A stretch of 64,000 bases of DNA from Termitomyces sp. T153 (taxonomy: Eukaryota; Basidiomycota; Agaricomycetes; Agaricales; Lyophyllaceae), in NCBI GenBank assembly GCA_018296165.2, contig JACKQL020000174.1, positions 1 to 64,000 on the forward strand. The letters run 5' to 3'. Under the pieces are notes generated by a model that was not told the DNA's origin, did not search any database, and saw only the letters and a list, made by a program, of their open reading frames with translations. Positions 35,201-46,900 of this stretch are shown piece after piece. A program made the translations under genes and the position numbers. Each line of letters opens with the position of its first letter. Within the stretch, counting starts at the first letter, position 1.

Positions 35201-37681
35201 GATTTGTGAGATATGTATTGTGTGGCTCTGGAAGTAATCTTATGAAAGCAGGAATTGAGCACTAAATTGAGTAATGCCATTGAATACATTAGTCTCAAAA
35301 TGTCTCCAATCCACACCTGAAGAATATCTTCATGGTATCATGCTGCCAACTTCTTCATTTCTGCAACATCATTGGAAAATTTGAAGATTGTATTACAACC
35401 AAATGTGAGTGTGCTTCAACATAAGAATTAGTTTATATACTATGGAAAATATGGAACAATAGCAACCATCTGTTGAGCTCTTGAATTGAGTCATTTCCTG
35501 CAGCATATAAAATAAAAAGACAATGTTTGAACACAACTGAAAAGACACTGATTTCAAATTCATGCAAAATATCAGAACAGAGAAGATTATGAAAATCAAA
35601 TCCATGTGGACCAAGCTGGACTGGAAAAGTATTCTATAGCATCATGACTTTTGTATTATCAATAACAAGAATCTTAAACTTACACAAAATGAAGTAAGTG
35701 GTTCATATTATAGCAATGCTTTGATTATAGTATTCCTATGTGTGTATCCCTTTTCAAATAGTTTTTGACATACATTTTCAGCATGTTGCCTCCAAGTTTC
35801 ATCATCTACATGGAGCCATTGTTGCTTTTAATAACAATCAAGTTTTCCACCAATTTGTAGAATTTCATCCATCCAAATTAAACATTGCAGGCATGGATAA
35901 TAAGATGGAAACTGAATACAGATCATGAGGATCCTAGAGAATATGTCAACAATAGTGATTTAACATTACAATCAAAGTTACTTGCTTTTCTGTATAGTTC
36001 ATTCCATGTATCATGAAGCATGGAAAAAAACAACAGATAACAACATCAGGACTAGCTGAGAGAAGTCCATATTAGATAGACTCCCAGAAAGTCATCATCT
36101 AGAAGGAGAAGCCACACTGCATTCAGGATTTCATGTTGAAGGAATGTAAAATATCAGCAGAAGCAGGCTGGCCATATTGAGCTATAAACCAGTCTTAAAT
36201 GTATTAGATAACTTGATACCAATTAGTATTAGGAATCAGGCAACTAAATAATCACATATCTTGGGAATATATGCCAGATGATTTTCAGAGTGTGTTGAAG
36301 GCTTATTTTGTATTGCTTTCCACTGATTAGCTGGATAGAAGTAGATTGGCCAAAGAGATGCTTTGCCAAAATTGGTCAGATGTGTTAAATCAGACTAAAG
36401 AGTGATTCCAAGAACCACATTCTGAATACCATCACTTTGAGGAATGTTTCAAACCTTTATAAACTCAGAGATGAAATTGTCTACAGTGAACATGTCTGTG
36501 AAAACTTGTCCTGGATGAGATCCTGAAAAAGGTGTCCAGAACATCTCATGAAGATAAAGAACAAACATAGATGCTGATGATTCATTTATAATGCTAGAGA
36601 GCACAGCATGCATAGACCTGTGATCAAGACCTGGAAGCTCAAATGCAGGTTCCTGAGCTTCTGAAACATGTTTTACATCATCACAGAGCACAGAAATTCT
36701 GAGTGTTGATTGTTTCCATCCATCACTTGCAAGCAAAAGGTGGTGAGGCTGCTTCTTTGAAATTATCAAGTTGTTTACTCTCCCTGCTAGCATTGAAGTC
36801 CTTCAATCCCTCTGTGTTCCAATCAGTGCAAAGCATGTAGTGATGAACAAGGCAATTGTTTTCACTGTCTGATTTCAAGTTTGAGCCAGACATTTGCCAT
36901 TATTTGGAAAGAAATGTTGTGGGATTGTTGAATGATGCAAAGTAAGCAGTCTTTGCAATTTGCATACTTGAGCCAAAAGAGCTCCATGATGGCTGATTCT
37001 GAGACATATCATGACTAGATATAAAAGTAGGCATATTTGAAGCATGAGAAAGCAAATAAAATTCTTCTGGAGTGAATGATGGTCAACCCCCAGGATAGAC
37101 ATGATAGATACCAAAACTGTTAGCCTCTGTAGAAGAAGTGAGTGGGTCTGGAGATGGGCTATGAATAGTTTCTTGGGATAAGGCTTGAGTAGTGGGAGAA
37201 GGATCACAAATTGGTGAAGGATCACAGACAGGTGGTGGTGGTGGTGGTGGCATCAAATCAAGATAGTGGTTGGGCAATCAGATGGTACAACTTGGTCTCC
37301 AAGATGGTCAAAGAGTTGAAAGAGGGGATTCTAGAGCAGCTGCAGGAAGAGGTGGTGACAATGATAGTAGTATAGGAATCTGTTCATCTGGATTGATTTG
37401 ATTTGGATTCTACATATAAAACATGGTCATTTCTGCAATCAATTTCATGGATGTTTTTTAGACTATACAAATTGTTGAATATCCATATTCAAGCTTGCAT
37501 CTTCTATTCTTGGCCTCTGACTCTGATTCTGCATTTGTTCACCAGCCTTTCCCTCATTGAATTGAGGAAGAACTTAGACACCTTTAAGCTGAAAAGGCTT
37601 GCAGCTTTGTCTGTGAGTTGAAAGACCAGTTGTACTGTCAAAGGTCTTACAACAGCCAGGACAAAATAACCCAAAAGGCAT
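32265..37681 (-). pseudogene. Plavaka-type (CACTA-related) transposase remnant, split by solo LTR S2
   Basis: Read from right to left in shifting frames: an N-terminal zinc finger (CPGCCKTFDSTTGLSTH near 37600-37660), a FGIYHVYP block (about 37090), the FELPGLDHRSM region with SGSHPGQVFTDM (36449-36793), a GFDFHNLLCSDILHEFEI block (about 35550-35620), a late LHSLGDYVEYIWLHGTTDNY block (34764-35036), and a C-terminal part (33573-34757) with YTLEQWHYIHIVGN, then ILGIFHANV and GGGGHKSTCE. The last codons continue at 32265-32422, beyond solo LTR S2. This block order is that of basidiomycete Plavaka transposases. There are dozens of stops and almost no CG sites, so it is dead and old. Terminal inverted repeats were not found. 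Confidence 0.8.
32423..33570 (-). repeat. Solo LTR S2 of the element-1 family, inside the Plavaka remnant
   Basis: 1148 bp in reverse orientation from TGTCAGGTTCC to GGTTGTGACA. The flanks are ATCAT (32418-32422) and ATTAT (33571-33575), a 5-bp duplication with one C/T difference. CG sites are nearly gone, so it is old. It interrupts the 3' part of the transposase gene. Confidence 0.88.
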
Positions 37682-38448
37682 GTGTGAAGGGATTTTGGAG
37701 GATGATGAGAGAATTGGAAAAAGACAATAAGAGGATTGGATAAGCCTGGAGAATGATATCAGAAGATTGATTGTTATTGTGATGGTCACAGTCCATTATC
37801 ATGTGACTTTGAGCATGATCAATCTCAGTTCAAGCTTGATTGTTGTCACCAACTATTCTAATTTGTGACCACTATGCCTGATGCCTTCTCACCCTCCTTC
37901 AACTCCCCCTACACACAGTACCAAGGCCTCCAAAGACAATCCAAAGGATGACCATGCACATAAAATCAGTCAAAGTATCTAAGGTGGATCATGTTGAAGG
38001 TTAATCAAGTGAGTATAGTCAATTATATACATAAAGCATGGACTGAAAGCATTTTTCAAGCCAACAAAATTCTCTCAAACTTACATAGACAGAGGAAGAT
38101 GGATACCACTCTCAATAAATCCTTTTATTGTCTTTGGTAATGTTAGATATGCAGGCCTGGAAGGATCTGATGAGTGTGTCACTTCTCTTCTCATGAGTGA
38201 ACTACTCTCAAATCACACAGCAAGGATTCTGTAAGGGGATGGTCCCTTTAGGATTATTCAACTCTATTTCAGGCTTAGTCTAATTCTTATTGATCCACCA
38301 TTCTAACTCATCTGACATACTGCCTATCATGCCCTACATCCTTCTGTCGCCATTAGTCACCTTCCATGAATCACATTCTTGGACATTACTCAGTATTGAT
38401 TATTGTTAGTCATTCTCCATTACATACCACAGACCAATGAGTAGGTAT
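37682..38448. other. AT-rich stretch without a recognisable gene
   Basis: Probably the 5' flank of the Plavaka element. It is depleted in CG sites; no open frame, terminal repeat or other structure could be identified. GGTAT at 38444-38448 belongs to the target duplication of S3. Confidence 0.45.
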
Positions 38449-39530
38449 TGTCAGGTTTCACTGACTACAGAGGCTCAGCTTAACTGGGCAAGTCCTTACC
38501 AGGTGGACACAATGCTCTGCACTTATAACCTAGCACTCCAGGGAGGTCTGGACTTCAGGCACTTGTGAGGATCAGCTAAGGAAAGTAGTCCAAGCAAGTC
38601 CAGGATGGTCTGTGGGAGTCTAAGATAAGGTATGAAGAAGAGTTGGGTTTGGGGAAGACTCAGGTACAAGTCTGGAGGCAAATACTAAGGGTGTGGAACA
38701 AGTGGAGGCCATGCAAGTAATGGGAGTGGGGCTGGAGATTGATGGGGAATCAATTAAGGTTGATGGGTTCTGGGGCTGAGTGTAGGGCAAGGTCTGGGGT
38801 TAGTTATGAATGTTTGAGGGTTGTAATGTATGTGGGGGGTTTGTAATGGCATTAGAGTTGAAAGGAACTTGGCAACAATAAAGGAAACTGAGGCAAACAA
38901 GACAAGATGGAGACAAGACAAGAATGAATAGAATTGAGATGAGACATGAGACTATAACAAGACAATGAACAGAAATAGAGACAAGACAAGACCAGGAAAT
39001 GTAACAGAACATGAATGTAACAGAAGATTATCAGCAATATCAAGACTAGTGTAATGGATGCTACTCTATGACTTATATACTAGCTACTGAAACTCCTCCA
39101 GGGATAGTGGGTCTGGCAGTGGGGCTTGTTGGAGCCATGTGAAGTTGATGGGTGTTGGTTATGATCAGTTGGCAGGCTGCAGTGATATACTAATGGGATC
39201 TGATGGGAATGCAGGCCACTCCAGGATCATTGTGATATTCTGAACTTGGATGGATAAGCCATGTTGACAAGTCAGTGACATATGCCAAGATCAGGAACAG
39301 TGTTGGGGTTCTAGGGGCTCAGGAGGGGAAGGAGAAGTGTTGGAGCCTGCAGGAAACACATTGGGGTTTGCCAGGGGGCTATTGGGGTTTGCTGGGAAAG
39401 CATCAGAGTTAGCTGGGGCAGGTGCTGTGGGTGAACAAAGGTTGGGTGAGTCAAGAGGGTGTTGGGGAGGACTCCAGGGGAGTGGAGTGTCTTGGGAAGA
39501 GGCCCAGAGGTCTGGGAGTGGGTTATGACA
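38449..39530 (-). repeat. Solo LTR S3 of the element-1 family
   Basis: 1082 bp in reverse orientation from TGTCAGGTTTC to GGTTATGACA. It is flanked by a perfect 5-bp duplication GGTAT (38444-38448 and 39531-39535). CG sites are almost absent, so the insertion is old. The minus-strand TATA motif near 39075 is still visible. Confidence 0.9.
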
Positions 39531-39535
39531 GGTAT

Positions 39536-40079
39536 AATGTTAGTTATCATTACTAGTGATGTAGTATATAAGATGGTCTGCAGGATGGAATATCCTCAGA
39601 CTGAACAATAGCAGTGTTTGCCAGATCTACCCATTGATCTGACTGTAAGATCCTCCAGCATTGTCTCTGTGCTTGGCTTGCTGTGCTTGCCCTCTGCCTC
39701 ACTCTTGGCTGCCTCTGTGCCCCTCTATTCTTGCTCATTGCCTGTGCTTTGCCTGTTCTTGTCAGGTTTACCCATAAAGTGGTTGTCCCCTTACAGATCC
39801 TGCACTTTTAACTTACTATCAAGCTATTCTCAACTTTGAACCATGTCTTGAGAGTGTGCTGCAGCACAGTGGATATCTGACTCAGCTATTACAACTTCAC
39901 TGAGGAGATATATGTACTGTTGCATTTTTCATAGATCAAGGGTGCTATAAATGGAGTGTGCATTGACAACACTTCATCACTGAAAGACTGCCATCATCAA
40001 ATACATTTTAAAGGACCCTGACAACAATATAAACTCCAAGATACCAAAAACTGGGACAAAGGCATGCCAAGCCTTTTGC
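39536..40079. other. Decayed repeat sequence, not identified
   Basis: CG-poor sequence with many stops on both strands. A TGTCAGGTTTACCC motif at about 39758 resembles an LTR border but no partner or full LTR follows. Confidence 0.4.
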
Positions 40080-40500
40080 CATGCTGTCTTGGCTTGTCAT
40101 CTTTGCCTTATCAAGAAACTAGCTGCATTTGACCATAACCCAGAGTCATTTTTTTCATACTATCTTATTATAAAAGAAGTTACAGGAAGAACAATAGCAT
40201 ATGCAGTTGTTCTGATATTTTCTCTATGGCCTCTTCTTATTTGTCCAGGCTTGATTCACTCTTTGCTTAATGGAGAGGTGGAGCCAGAAGGATGGAAACT
40301 TTGATTTTCAGAAGTTTTTCAATATGATTGTAAAGCTTTTTGAGTCTGGTCCAGAGAACCCATGGGTCATTGCCACCTTGAATTGGTGGAATGAGTTAGT
40401 AAATTTAATTTTGTGGGACATGGCTAACATACTTGATTGCATGTCAGGAACATTCCCAAGCTTGAGTATGAACCAAAGAGGAAGAGCAAATGGTGAGCAG
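40080..40500 (+). pseudogene. Remnant of an uncharacterised Agaricomycete protein (DUF6698-like)
   Basis: In shifting frames the plus strand shows HNPESFFSYYLIIKEVTGRT, IAYAV, then KDGNFDFQKFFNMIVKLFES and PWVIATLNWWNELV. The pattern (I-IKEVTGRTIAYAV, then W-x-x-x-DG-F, then PW-x-x-x-TL-WWNE) resembles the DUF6698 group of proteins that are frequent near transposons in Agaricomycetes. The match is from memory and unverified. Several frameshifts and stops mark it as dead. Confidence 0.4.
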
Positions 40501-40989
40501 CGTCTGAGGAACAGGGAGATGAGAGTGATGATGCTGCTGAAGAGGTGTTACAGCTGTGGAAGGCTCAGAAAACTCACAAGATGTGTTACTTGTAGTTTAT
40601 TCTTTGAATGATCATGAATCATATATCATACAGGTTCCATCTAGCCCTAGGCATTTCCTCCCACACTCCAGACATTCCCCCACACCTCAACATTCTCCCT
40701 TGCACTCCAAGCATTCCTCATTTATGCAGGCATTCCTCTTCATGCCCCAGGCATTCCCTTTCATGGCTCCAGGCATTTCATTTGGTTCAGCATTTGTTTT
40801 TATGCTCCTAGAATCAAGTATCAGCATTGTGAGGAACAAATTGATGAATGGCTGGTTGTGGAATGATGTAGCAAACAATGGATTGTGGAACATGACAAAT
40901 GGCATCTTATGAAATGACATGACAATCAGCAGATTATGGGAAAACAATGAGAATATGAGGAAATTTCAACCTTCCAGCACAATTGATAC

Positions 40990-41520
40990 AGGAGGCAACA
41001 CTACAACTCAGACTCTCAAATGAACAATGCTTGATACAACACACCCAAATCTCCTAGCCATCATTCTAGCAGTCCCAGATATGACAACTATCAAACTGGG
41101 GGGATATGGCATTATCACCATGTGTATCAATCTGACAGCCATTGCAAGCAAGAATTCCAGACTGTAAGTGTCACTCCCTGTGATTAGTATTGGTCTCAAA
41201 AACCATCCTACTAATTGAGTCTCCAGCCCACAAGAACATGATGCTCCCTCACCTCTCCAACCCCATCAGTCCCAACAAATGACAAATGAGATCTGTGAAC
41301 TAGTTGAATCATGCTGGAGTACAAGCAGGACTTGCCAGGATTTCTGCCTGAAAGACTTAAGGACATTGAAAAGAGGCCACACCTGGGCCTCAGGATCCAG
41401 ATTACTCTGAGTTGAATGATACTTGCATAGTAATGGACTGGGCTCAGAGTACAACTCAGAAGAAGGTAACTTGGCAGAGAGAGAGCTGGAGCTTGAGATG
41501 ACCAGACCACCCTGCCTCTT
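40990..41520 (-). pseudogene. Decayed coding-like segment, family not recognised
   Basis: Minus-strand frames read EAQVWPLFNVLKSFRQKSWQ, then FVICWD near 41270 and, in another frame, PYPPSLIVVISGTARMMARR near 41040-41100. The composition is protein-like and the frames follow each other, which suggests one old gene with frameshifts. I cannot assign it. Confidence 0.35.
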
Positions 41521-41865
41521 CAAGCATTGCTACTGAGTTTTCATTGTTTAAGTGTCACTGCTTTCAATCACTGCTTTAGTTTAGATTCCACATAGAGACA
41601 TACACATGTAGTGTGTCCTACATTACAGTGGAGCATGCTTTGGATTGTATCCTATGTCACTGGCAGAGTCTGCTATACCATAGTGGAATCCCCACAATGT
41701 AGTGTATTATACAGGTGCCATGGAGGCTGTACATTGTGCCATACTATACATATCCAGCAGAATCCTTTGACTAGGATCTGGAGCTGCTGATTACTACTGG
41801 GTCCATTGCAATTATATTTAACAGTGACCAGCTCTGCTCAACACTGAAATCTGCTGGTGTCAGTG

Positions 41866-42020
41866 GACTGGCAGTGGATCTGGCCACTGGCCATTTCTCA
41901 TGACTGGCTGCTGCCACTTGTGACAAAATCCACCCTCAGGCACATATTCACCTAGTGCCATCAGAAAGCTGCTGAGAAGATGGGGGGTGGCCAAAGCTGG
42001 TATCACCACTGGCAACAAAT
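41866..42020 (+). repeat. Copy A of a diverged 155-bp repeat at the left border of the LINE
   Basis: Matches 48473-48617 with scattered differences; shared blocks include CTCATGACTGGCTG, CTTGTGACAAAATC, GGTGGCCAAAGCTGG and ACCACTGGCAACAA. Before the LINE inserted, the two copies were only a few hundred bases apart. Confidence 0.75.
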
Positions 42021-42191
42021 CACAAGAGGGACTGCTTCTTGATCTACAACCGCCATCATCCCTTCCGGGGTCCTGGTAGTTTAGTAGGCCTAGCTAGCAA
42101 TAAGTCAAACTTTTCATTCACTATCTAACCGGCCCAAAGGCCCCCTTTCGCTACTTCTATCCTCTAATCCTCCCAATCGACCCACATTACC

Positions 42192-43979
42192 ATGGACCGC
42201 ACAGCAGTCCCCCCCAAACCACCCCGTCAGCAAAACAGCGGTGCCAACCGCGCAGGGACCCCGACCCCGACACAGCCCCTCCTGTCTTGTTCTGAATTCA
42301 GCGCCCTGCTGATGGCCCATGGAGGCCCGGTCCGGTCCCTCAGCGACGCTTGCAAATGGCTAGAGACAAAAGGCTGGATTCTGGCTGGGGAGCCATACGA
42401 CCGCATGAAGCTCGCTCGCGTGCTGATGACTGCGGTTGTCATCTCCAAGGGCGTGAGGCTTGAAAATGAGGCAAAGAATGCGATCCTAGCGGTTGCATTC
42501 TTGACAGAAGTTGATGCAATAGACAAGCTCTCAGACTCATTGGCCGGCGTAGTCGCCTCCAAGGTCCTCAAGCGTGTCGACCCCGTCATCAGCCGTGTCG
42601 CCTCATCCCTCGACTTCGTCTCCGCAAATGACACGGCGCAAGCTGAGACTACCCTGGCTCTCAGGAATGTCTCGTCCCAGTTGGTATCAGTGTCCTCTTC
42701 TCTCAATGACGCCATTTCCAAGCTAACCGCCACGCCTCCAACGCCGCCGCCCCTCCCCCAGCCCTCCCCTCGTGGCCCCACGTGGGCCGAGGTAGTATCC
42801 GCTGCACCCCCAGCAATCCCGCCGGACTTCAACCCAAAGGCCCACCCCCAACACACCCACCTGCAACAACGCCTCATTCACGACGCGAAGATGGTTCTGA
42901 TCACGATCGACCCCTCAAGCCCCGACACACCCACCGACCACTCTCCGGCCGCAAACGCTGACCTCTGGGGACGATTCAACAAACAGCTAGTCGAGATCGA
43001 CAAGACGGCAGCCGACCTTGCAGCAATCGATGGCATTCCCGGCAACCCCTCCATGACCCTTGTAAGGGGCATCACTTGGCTTAAACGAGGTGCTTACCTC
43101 GTCGAGCTCAATACCCCAGAGTCGGCCGCAAGACTCAGAAGCTACGCACTTGACCCCATCTGGGATCTCGCCAAGACATGCTTGGGAGACTTGGCGCGGG
43201 TCATTGATAAGGCCTTCAGCCTGATCATTCGCTTCGCCCCCTGCGGAGGGATCTTTGACCCCTCCAATGCAGAAGACATCGCGACCTTCGAGCATGAGAA
43301 CGGGTTGGCGGCAGGAAGCATCACCACGGCCTCTTGGCTGAAGAAGGAGGCACGTCGCCACGCGCAACAGACTGTTGCCTCCCTCAAGGTGATCTGCAAC
43401 TCCCCACATGCTGCCAACCACCTCCTTCGCGAGCGCGTCTTCATTGCAGGGCACCTCGTAGCGGTCCACAAGGATCTCTGCGAGCCCCTCCGTTGCAACA
43501 ACTGCCAGGAGTTCGGCCACATCCGGGCATCCTGCAAAAATGCAGGCCGTTGCTCCTACTGCGCCAACACCAGCCATTCCTTTGACGATTGTCCCTCCAG
43601 GACGGCTCCTTGCTGCGCTTCATGCGGACCAGACTCGACTCATGCGAGCTCTGCCCGTCACTGCCCGATCTTTTGGGAACGCTGTAATGACCTGGATACT
43701 CGCTATCCCGAGAACAGCATGCCGTTCTTTCCCACTGGCAATCCCAGTACATGGGTCTCAGACCCCCTGAAAACCTCAAAGTCTGCCCCCACGCCCACTC
43801 TGTGGGTTACTGGTCCCTCCACTCCTGAACCTTCGGGCTCAGGACGATACCAGGCGGCACTCACTGACCTTTGGAAGCCGCGCCGTAGCGCTCCCGCAGC
43901 TCCTCAGACAACCCCCACTACTAACCCCCCCCCAATGATTTTGAACACTAACCTAGCGCCGCGTCTACGCATATGGTAG
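42192..43979 (+). CDS. LINE ORF1 nucleic-acid-binding protein, 595 aa
   Basis: RNA-binding protein needed for LINE ribonucleoprotein formation. The frame is open from ATG 42192 to TAG 43977-43979. The N-terminal half is helical with a Pro-rich linker (PPTPPPLPQPSPRG) and a TWAEVVS motif seen in many LINE ORF1 proteins. The C-terminal part holds three zinc knuckles: CNNCQEFGHIRASC, CSYCANTSHSFDDC and CCASCGPDSTHASSARHC. The last residues (LRIW) already match the usual start of the endonuclease domain, and the stop is followed in the same frame by QNLRKS, so the TAG may have arisen from CAG within a once continuous frame. A run of nine C lies just before (43925-43933). Confidence 0.85.
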   Translation: MDRTAVPPKPPRQQNSGANRAGTPTPTQPLLSCSEFSALLMAHGGPVRSLSDACKWLETKGWILAGEPYDRMKLARVLMTAVVISKGVRLENEAKNAILAVAFLTEVDAIDKLSDSLAGVVASKVLKRVDPVISRVASSLDFVSANDTAQAETTLALRNVSSQLVSVSSSLNDAISKLTATPPTPPPLPQPSPRGPTWAEVVSAAPPAIPPDFNPKAHPQHTHLQQRLIHDAKMVLITIDPSSPDTPTDHSPAANADLWGRFNKQLVEIDKTAADLAAIDGIPGNPSMTLVRGITWLKRGAYLVELNTPESAARLRSYALDPIWDLAKTCLGDLARVIDKAFSLIIRFAPCGGIFDPSNAEDIATFEHENGLAAGSITTASWLKKEARRHAQQTVASLKVICNSPHAANHLLRERVFIAGHLVAVHKDLCEPLRCNNCQEFGHIRASCKNAGRCSYCANTSHSFDDCPSRTAPCCASCGPDSTHASSARHCPIFWERCNDLDTRYPENSMPFFPTGNPSTWVSDPLKTSKSAPTPTLWVTGPSTPEPSGSGRYQAALTDLWKPRRSAPAAPQTTPTTNPPPMILNTNLAPRLRIW

Positions 43980-46900
43980 CAGAACCTTCGCAAGTCGAAC
44001 ATAGCCCAAGAGGCCATGCTTGGCACAGCCTGGCCGGAAGACTGGGACATCCTGGCACTGCAGGAACCCTATCTCGATCACCTAGGCAACACCAGGGCTA
44101 CCTCAAAATGGATAATGCACTATCCCAAATCCCATCGACACGACAACAGCACCCGTACGCGCTCGATTCTCCTGATCAACGCTAACATCCCCACAGACTC
44201 ATACACTTTCCTGGATGTCCCCTCCACGGACATCACAGCCATCAGATTCAGAACTGTTGAGGGTCATCTCACCCTCTTCAACATATACAATGATTGTACT
44301 AATAACAACAGCCTCACAGCACTATCTGCCTTCCTTTCCTCCCGCCTCCACGCCCTCTGCCCTACACAAGACGACCACATGATCTGGGCTAGCGATTTCA
44401 ACCGCCATCACCCCCTATGGGAGACGGTTGAAAATCGGCACCTCAACTCCTCCGAGGACGACATACGTCCCCTGTTGCGCCTCCTGAGCCGCTACCACAT
44501 GGAGCTAGCACTGCCGCCTGGCACGCCGACTCTTCGCACAGCGCACAACAGCTGGACGCGTCCCGACAACATTTGGCGTCAAAACGTTGGGCCCAACCCC
44601 ATCATCTCGTGTCGCGTGGCACCCTCGCTCTGCCCCCCGGTCACCGACCACCTACCTGTCATCACCATTGTCGCGCTCTCGCTCCCACGCACCTCAGCTC
44701 CCCCCTCCAGAAATTTCCACGAGGTTAACTGGGTGGCATTCAACGAATCACTGAAGGCGAAGTTGACCGTGGACTCTCCTGCCTGCCTGCTAACCTCCAA
44801 AGACCAATTTCATTCTAAGGTCCTGGCGCTGACGGTGCTCATACAAGAGGTCATCGAATGCGACGATATAGTTCCCATCCGTAAACCCTGCCCCTTCATC
44901 AAGAGGTGGTGGACTTCGGAGCTGACGGCTCTCAAAAAGGCTAGAACCAAAGCCAACAACCTAGCATACAAATTCCGTGACATAGCTAACCATCCGGCCA
45001 AAGTCGAGGCCAAGCGACTGTCGCAGTTGATGGCAGATACCATCCGCAAGGCCAAGAATGACCATTGGGTTGAATGGCTGGAGAACATCAATGCCAGGCA
45101 GATCTACATTGCCAATAAGTATGTAGTCTGCGAACCCACTGACGCTTCTTACGATAGGATCCCGGACCTGAAAGTGCCCGGCGGCGACGCAGAGACCTGG
45201 GCAACCATGGGCGCCCAGAAGGCCGAGATCCTAGCTAAGTCCCTCTTCCCTCCTCCCCCCATCTCCACTTCATCCCCCCCCTCTGCGTATCCAAAACCCC
45301 TGCTGGGCATACGGTTCTTGAACCGCGCTCGTATCACCGACGCCATCGCTCAGCTCAAGCCCTACAAGGCTCCGGGTCCTGACGGGATCCCCAACATTGT
45401 GCTGAAGCAGTGTGCTGACACCCTAATCAACCACCTTTACTATATCTTTCGCACGGTGTTCGAACTCAATGTCTACCACGATTCGTGGCTCACTTCGACC
45501 ACCCTTGTTCTACGTAAACCTGGGAAACCAGACTACAGCGAACCTAAGGCTTACCACCCAATCGGGCTCCTAAATACCATTGGGAAGCTCCTATCCTCCA
45601 TTGTTGCTGCTGACCTCTCCTTCCTAGCCGAGAAACACTCCATGTTCCCTACAACGCAATTCGGAGGCCGCCCTGGGTGCAACACGACCGACGCAATGCA
45701 TACCATGGTCTCCAAGATCAAGGATGCCTGGCGCATGGGGCATGTAGCCGCGGCGCTCTTCCTCAACGTACAAGGCGCTTTCCCAAATACCGGACACGAT
45801 CGGCTGCTACACAACATGCGGGAAAGCCGGGTGCTGACCTGCTACATCGACTTAGTATGGAATATGCTCACAGGCAGACAGACCAGACTCAAGTTCGACG
45901 ACCATGTCTCGGAACCGTTCGACGTGCTCAACGGCACCACCCAAGGATGCCCACTGGCCATGCTGTTGTATGCGTTCTACAACGCTCCGCTGATCCATGT
46001 AGCAAACGAGGGTGCCAAGAACGAGCTCACCTCAGGCTTCATAGACGATTCCATGTTTCTCGCGACGGCTAAGACCCTCCCCAACTGCCACAGGATCCTC
46101 GCTGACATGATGCACCGGCTTCGACTGGTCCCTCTCCCATAGTTCTCCGTTCGAGCTGTCCAAACTGGCCCTCATGAACTTCCCCCACTCACCCCACGAC
46201 ACGGCCCCAGCTGACCTCACGCTATCGCGCACCAACCCCGACGGCACGACCACTGACCAGCTTGTCAAGACAGTCCCATCGTACAAGTACCTTGGGGTTG
46301 TCTTCGACCCTGGTCTATGATGGAACGCCCACTGCCAGAAGGTGACGGCACGCGCCACCTGGTGGTCCCTCCAGGTAATGCGGCTGTCGAGGACATCGGG
46401 AGGTATGCTCCCCCGACGCATGCGCCAACTATATAACACGGTTGCCGTGCCTGCCATCACGTACGCAGCTGACGTCTGGTATACTGGCATACACGAAGCT
46501 CCGTCAGGCAAGAGAAAGCTCGGCTCAGTCGCGGTCACCAACAAGCTCATCCCCTCCCAAAGACGTGTGGCCAGGGCCATCACAGGCGCACTCAGCACAA
46601 CAGCAGGCGACATACTCGACGCCCACGCATTTCTACTTCCGGTCGAGCTACTCTTCAACAAGGTTTTATTCAGGGCTGCAGTGCATGTCTCTTCTCTACC
46701 CTCTTCCCATCCCCTATACTCCGTCGCTCGACAGGCTGCTGGCCGATACGTCGCCCAGCACCGCTCCCTGCTCCACTTTCTCTTTCACGTTACAGCAGTT
46801 GCACCAAAAGCCATCGAGACTGTACAACCGGTCCAGCAGCAACCGAACTACCTGCCCTCCTTCTCGACCTCAATAGCAGATGACAAGGATGCCGCCCTTG

